From: Arthrobacter sp. EPSL27
GTDB taxonomy: Bacteria > Actinomycetota > Actinomycetes > Actinomycetales > Micrococcaceae
Reading direction: 5' to 3'
Length of the DNA stretch: 64,000 bases
NCBI RefSeq assembly: GCF_001512305.1
Contig: NZ_LNUT01000004.1
Location: forward strand, 363,811-427,810
Below, one piece after another: positions 60,406-64,000 of the stretch; the stretch's first letter is position 1; each line of letters opens with the position of its first letter. The notes under the pieces were generated by a model. It made no database searches and was not told the origin of the DNA. It saw only the letters and a program-made list of their open reading frames with translations. The translations under genes were made by a program, and so were the position numbers.

Positions 60406-61410
60406 ATGGCCTACACAGCCGATAACTGGCCCATCACCGCAGCACTCCTGCAGTTCCCGGGAACCGATGTGCAGGGCAACCACGTCAACGATGCCGACGC
60501 CTCCGCCTGGGCCGAGGTTCTCACCGAGGTCAAGGACGCCGGCTTCGCCAATGCCGACCTCACGGACAGCTGGGTCCGCCCGGGCGATTTGAGCTCTGCC
60601 AGGCTTGCCGAGTTCAGGCAGACCGCGGACAACGTCGGCATCGGCATCCCCGTCATCTCCGCTATCCGCCGCAGTGTCATCGAGGAAGGAAACTGGGAAG
60701 CCAACCTGGCGTACAGCCACCGCACCATCGACGCCGCCGCCGAGCTGGGCTGCGAGGTTGTCTCATTCGGACTGCACCAGGCCATCACCGCCGAGCAGCA
60801 GAAGCAGCTCTGGTTCTGGACAATCGACGGATACAAGGACCCAGTGGGGGACAAGGAAACCTGGGGCAAGGCCGTCAGCCGCCTACGCGAACTTGGCCAG
60901 CACGCGGCCGAGGTCGGTGTCCTGCTCTCGCTCGAAATGTACGAGGACACCTACCTGGGCACCGCGGATTCCTCGGTCCAACTGGTCCAGGACATCGGCC
61001 TGGCCAACGTCGGCCTCAACCCGGACATCGGCAACCTCATCCGGCTGCACCGCCCGATCGAGGACTGGCGCGAAATGGTTGCCAAGACCCTCCCGTACTC
61101 CAACTACTGGCACATGAAGAACTACATCCGCGACGAGGACGTTGCCCGCGACACCTACGTTGCCATGCCGGCTCCGATGGAAAGCGGCCTCATCAACTAC
61201 CGCGAGGCGTTCAAGGTAGCTCTCTCCGTTGGCTTCCAGGGCATCCTCTGCACCGAGCACTACGGCGGCGACGGTCTCAGCGTCACAGCCAGCAACCAGA
61301 ACTACCTCCGCCGCCAGGTCCTGCCGAAGACCGACGGTTATGCCCTCGGCACCAGCCAGGTGGCCCAGAGTCGGCAGCTGCCGGCAGCCACGGCACTCGC
61401 CGGCGTCTGA
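60406..61410 (+). CDS. Xylose isomerase-like TIM barrel, sugar isomerase/epimerase
   Basis: The 334-residue protein belongs to the sugar phosphate isomerase/epimerase group, with LLSLEMYEDTYLG, GLNPDIGNLIRLH, HMKNYIRDED and CTEHYGGDG as metal and substrate segments. ATG follows GAAGGAG. The next genes, a DAK-type kinase and an RpiB-type isomerase, suggest a four-carbon ketose such as erythrulose or its phosphate. The precise reaction is not shown by the sequence. Confidence 0.82.
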   Translation: MAYTADNWPITAALLQFPGTDVQGNHVNDADASAWAEVLTEVKDAGFANADLTDSWVRPGDLSSARLAEFRQTADNVGIGIPVISAIRRSVIEEGNWEANLAYSHRTIDAAAELGCEVVSFGLHQAITAEQQKQLWFWTIDGYKDPVGDKETWGKAVSRLRELGQHAAEVGVLLSLEMYEDTYLGTADSSVQLVQDIGLANVGLNPDIGNLIRLHRPIEDWREMVAKTLPYSNYWHMKNYIRDEDVARDTYVAMPAPMESGLINYREAFKVALSVGFQGILCTEHYGGDGLSVTASNQNYLRRQVLPKTDGYALGTSQVAQSRQLPAATALAGV

Positions 61411-61483
61411 GCGGGCAGCTGAAAAGCCGGCAGCTGAAAACTGAGCGTCTGACAGGGCGCTGAACGAACGCCGGCACCGGCGC

Positions 61484-61523
61484 GTGGTGCGGCCGTCAAA
61501 CCAATTGGGGGCGGCCGCACCAC
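61484..61523 (+). repeat. Intra-operon hairpin before the DAK gene
   Basis: GTGGTGCGGCCG (61484-61495) pairs exactly with CGGCCGCACCAC (61512-61523) around a 16-base loop. Upstream of it lie two direct copies of GGCAGCTGAAAA (61414, 61429). Confidence 0.7.
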
Positions 61524-61587
61524 CCCAGTTTCACCCCAGCTCTTTACCCACAGCTCCACTTCACCAACACGGATTCGATGAGGAACC

Positions 61588-63345
61588 ATGACCCAGATCT
61601 TCGACAACCCCGCTGACTTTGCGGATGAGGCGTTGGACGGCTTTGTGGCAGCCAACCGCGGGTACGTCGCCCGCGTCGACGGCGGCGTCGTCCGCTCCAC
61701 CGAGGTCCCGGCCGGGCAGGTTGCCCTGGTGGTCGGTGGCGGCTCCGGGCATTACCCTGCCTTCGCCGGACTTGTGGGGCCCGGACTTGCCGCCGGCTCG
61801 GCCTGCGGCAACATGTTCGCGTCGCCCGCGGCCGGCCAGGTCTACCGCGTCGCCAAGGCCGCCAGTGCGGGGGGCGGCGTGCTGCTGAGTTACGGCAACT
61901 ACGCCGGCGACGTCCTGCATTTCGGCCAGGCCCAGCTCCGCCTCAACGCCGAAGGCATCGAAACCCGCACGGTCCTGGTCACGGATGACATTGCCAGCGC
62001 GCCGCTGGACCAGATCGAGAAGCGGCGCGGCATTGCCGGCGACCTGACGGTGTTCAAAATCGCCGGCGCCGCCGCCGAAGCGGGACTGGACCTGGACGGC
62101 GTCGAACGTCTGGCTATCAGGACGAACTACCGCACGCGGTCCCTCGGTGTGGCCTTCGACGGGTGCACGCTGCCTGGCGCCGACGCGCCGCTGTTCACTG
62201 TTCCGGAAGGGCACATGTCCCTTGGTCTGGGCATCCACGGCGAACCGGGCATCTCAGATCACCCGATGCCCACCGCCTCCGAGCTGGCCGAACTCCTGGT
62301 CAGCCGGCTCCTCGCCGACAAGCCGCACGACGCCGGCAGCCGCGTCGTCGCGATCGTCAACGGACTTGGCACCGTCAAGTACGACGAGCTGTTCCTGCTG
62401 TTCGGCAAGATTGAGAAGCTTCTCATTGCGGCCGGGCTCACCGTGGTGGAACCGGAATGCGGAGAGCTTGTCACCAGCCTGGACATGTCCGGACTGTCCC
62501 TGACGCTGCTGTGGCTGGATGAGGAGCTCGAGCACTACTGGGCCGCCCCGGCCGACACCCCGGCGTTCCGCAAGGGCAGCCTGGCACCCCGGCCCCGCCG
62601 CGAACTCGCCGGCCCGGAGGCCGCGGAGACCGCCGACGTCGAACGCCCCACCCCGGCCGCGGCAGAGCTTGGACGGCAGGCGGCGGCAGTACTCCGCCAG
62701 GTCCGGGACGTCGTCGTCGAACACGAAGACGAGTTGGGCAAGCTGGACGCAATCGCCGGCGACGGCGACCACGGCATCGGGATGCGCCGCGGCGTGGAAG
62801 CAGCGGTCACCGCGGCTGAGCAGACGGCAGCGAACGACGGCGGCGCGTCGCCGGCGAGCGTCCTGACCGCCGCGGGGGAAGCGTGGAGCGAACGCGCGGG
62901 CGGCACCTCCGGCGCGCTCTGGGGATCCGCGATCATCGCCGCGGGGCTGGCGCTGGGCAACCGGGTCAGCTACTCCGGCGAGGATGCCGCGGATGCGGTC
63001 ACCGCCTTCGCCGAGGCGATCACGGAACTGGGCAAGGCAGACCGCGGGGACAAGACCATGGTGGACGCCCTGCTTCCGTTCCGGGACGCGTTCTGCACGG
63101 CGCTCGGCGGCGGCGCGTCCGCCGGAGACGCGCTCGCTGCTGCCGCCGCCGCAGCCCGGGCCGCAGCAGACGCGACCGCTGACCTCCGCCCGCTCAAGGG
63201 ACGCGCCCGGCCGCTCGCGGAGAAGAGCCTCGGCCACCCGGACCCGGGAGCGGTTTCGTTCGCCCTCATCGCAGCACAGATTTCCGCCCACACCGAGGGC
63301 CGGCTCGCCAACCCCGAACTGGCCAAGCAAGGAGCACAGGCATGA
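61588..63345 (+). CDS. Fused DhaK-DhaL dihydroxyacetone/erythrulose kinase
   Basis: The 585-residue protein joins a DhaK domain (1-330; [12 protein letters not shown] and the substrate-binding His217 in LGIHGEPG) with a DhaL domain (about 375-580; [13 protein letters not shown] and GGTSGALWG for ADP-Mg). This is the ATP-dependent DAK layout. Neighbouring RpiB-like and TIM-barrel isomerases fit the erythrulose kinases (DerK/LerK type) of tetritol catabolism better than glycerol metabolism. It overlaps the next gene by 4 bases. Confidence 0.9.
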   Translation: MTQIFDNPADFADEALDGFVAANRGYVARVDGGVVRSTEVPAGQVALVVGGGSGHYPAFAGLVGPGLAAGSACGNMFASPAAGQVYRVAKAASAGGGVLLSYGNYAGDVLHFGQAQLRLNAEGIETRTVLVTDDIASAPLDQIEKRRGIAGDLTVFKIAGAAAEAGLDLDGVERLAIRTNYRTRSLGVAFDGCTLPGADAPLFTVPEGHMSLGLGIHGEPGISDHPMPTASELAELLVSRLLADKPHDAGSRVVAIVNGLGTVKYDELFLLFGKIEKLLIAAGLTVVEPECGELVTSLDMSGLSLTLLWLDEELEHYWAAPADTPAFRKGSLAPRPRRELAGPEAAETADVERPTPAAAELGRQAAAVLRQVRDVVVEHEDELGKLDAIAGDGDHGIGMRRGVEAAVTAAEQTAANDGGASPASVLTAAGEAWSERAGGTSGALWGSAIIAAGLALGNRVSYSGEDAADAVTAFAEAITELGKADRGDKTMVDALLPFRDAFCTALGGGASAGDALAAAAAAARAAADATADLRPLKGRARPLAEKSLGHPDPGAVSFALIAAQISAHTEGRLANPELAKQGAQA

Positions 63346-63824
63346 GCACATCAACAGGCTGGCGCGTCGTCGTCGGCAACGACGAGGCCGGCGTCGAATA
63401 CAAAAACGCCCTCAAAGCCCTGCTTGAGGCGGACCCGCGCGTCGCCTCCGTGCGGGACATCGGAGTCGGTGCCAACGACTCCACCGCCTACCCCCACGTG
63501 GCCGTGGACGCCGCACGCAAAGTCGCCGACGGCGACGCCGACCGGGCCCTGCTCATCTGCGGCACCGGCCTGGGCGTGGCCATCGCGGCCAACAAGGTCC
63601 CCGGCATCCGCGCCGTCACCGCGCACGACAGCTACTCGGTAGAACGGTCCGTCCTCAGCAACAACGCCCAGGTCCTCACGCTCGGACAGCGTGTCATCGG
63701 CCTGGAACTCGCCAAGAAGCTCGTCAGCGAATGGCTGGGCCACCGCTTCGACGAAACCTCCTCCTCCGCCGCCAAGGTGGACGCCATCTGCTCCTACGAG
63801 CCCGAATACACGAAGGCAGTCTGA
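63342..63824 (+). CDS. RpiB/LacAB-family sugar-phosphate isomerase
   Basis: The 160-residue protein has [20 protein letters not shown], with the catalytic Cys73, and [20 protein letters not shown], both hallmarks of RpiB. Members include ribose-5-phosphate isomerase B and tetrulose-4-phosphate isomerases (EryI/DerI). Coupling to a DAK-type kinase favours the conversion of erythrulose 4-phosphate to erythrose 4-phosphate, as inference. Confidence 0.9.
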   Translation: MSTSTGWRVVVGNDEAGVEYKNALKALLEADPRVASVRDIGVGANDSTAYPHVAVDAARKVADGDADRALLICGTGLGVAIAANKVPGIRAVTAHDSYSVERSVLSNNAQVLTLGQRVIGLELAKKLVSEWLGHRFDETSSSAAKVDAICSYEPEYTKAV

Positions 63825-63825
63825 C

Positions 63826-64000
63826 ATGACCGAATCAGCAGCCACAGCCGCCGCCAACGCCGCCCGCAGGATCGCCGTCGTGGGTTCCGGATACATGGGC
63901 GGCGGAATTGCGCAGGTCCTCGCGCTCGGCGGTGCCCGCGTGGCCCTCGCCGATGTGTCCGCCGAAGTGGCGCAGAAGAACTACGAGCGGCTGCTGGCCG
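63826..64000 (+). CDS. 3-hydroxyacyl-CoA dehydrogenase-like NAD-binding protein, 5' part
   Basis: The gene starts one base after the previous stop and runs off the window; 58 codons are visible. After a short Ala-rich lead it shows RIAVVGSGYMGGGIAQVLAL, the GxGxxG NAD-binding motif of the 3-hydroxyacyl-CoA dehydrogenase family. In this operon it may be a sugar-acid or polyol dehydrogenase relative; the remaining sequence is needed to tell. Confidence 0.8.
   Translation, partial: MTESAATAAANAARRIAVVGSGYMGGGIAQVLALGGARVALADVSAEVAQKNYERLLA

Overview
This is a high-GC, gene-dense chromosomal segment from an actinobacterium. The DUF222/HNH endonuclease, a DUF6318 lipoprotein, the Cgl0159-type aldolase in the inositol cluster and the GTG/TTG starts point to the Arthrobacter/Pseudarthrobacter group (Micrococcaceae). 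That assignment is inference from gene content; there is no rRNA in the window. I saw no tRNA, rRNA, CRISPR array, insertion sequence or replication origin.

Layout. 1-4.9 kb: the 3' end of a glycosyltransferase gene, a lipoprotein, sucCD with a strong bidirectional terminator, an ArsR/SRPBCC pair and a tautomerase. 5.1-15.1 kb: a myo-inositol catabolic operon (iolC, a Cgl0159-type aldolase, iolD, iolA, iolE, iolG, iolH and an IolT-type porter). 15.1-19.2 kb: a MarR/MFS pair and a DUF222/HNH gene broken by one in-frame TGA. 19.5-27.5 kb: a second sugar module made of a single-NBD sugar ABC transporter, two Gfo/Idh dehydrogenases, a hydroxypyruvate-isomerase-like TIM barrel, convergent iolB, and a GntR regulator. 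27.6-34.4 kb: a C26 glutamine-amidotransferase-like hydrolase, SRPBCC and LOG-family proteins, a matrixin-like protease coupled to a ferritin-VIT1 membrane protein, a small acidic protein and a sodium:solute symporter. 34.7-39.3 kb: XRE-cupin regulator, a DUF559 protein, an agmatinase-family ureohydrolase and a ThDP-dependent decarboxylase. Together with the symporter these look like an arginine/guanidino-compound module. 39.4-46.5 kb: MarR with a DHA2 exporter, a heterodimeric ABC exporter, a thioesterase and a small PLDc_N-like membrane protein. 46.6-51.1 kb: McrB, McrC, a small protein and Vsr. 51.2-53.4 kb: a PNPOx-like protein and a secreted pair. 53.4-59.1 kb: a GAF-domain regulator divergent from an FMO/butanediol dehydrogenase/old yellow enzyme operon. 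59.1-64 kb: a 32-bp repeat array, then a GntR(FCD)-controlled operon with a TIM-barrel isomerase, a fused dihydroxyacetone-kinase-like enzyme, an RpiB-like isomerase and a truncated dehydrogenase. This resembles tetrulose (erythrulose/threitol) catabolism.

How the parts connect. A 16-base element, ATGTCAG(G/T)ACAAAC plus flank, lies upstream of iolC, of the sugar ABC operon and of the tautomerase. In the first two it sits at identical spacing from a TTGACA -35 box. This ties the two sugar blocks, and possibly the tautomerase, into one regulon, probably under the GntR regulator at 26.7-27.5 kb. Near the right end, palindromes with a CCTATAGG core lie over the gntR start and before the isomerase gene, which suggests autoregulation and operon control. 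All function calls come from reading the translated sequence and motifs; no database search was run.
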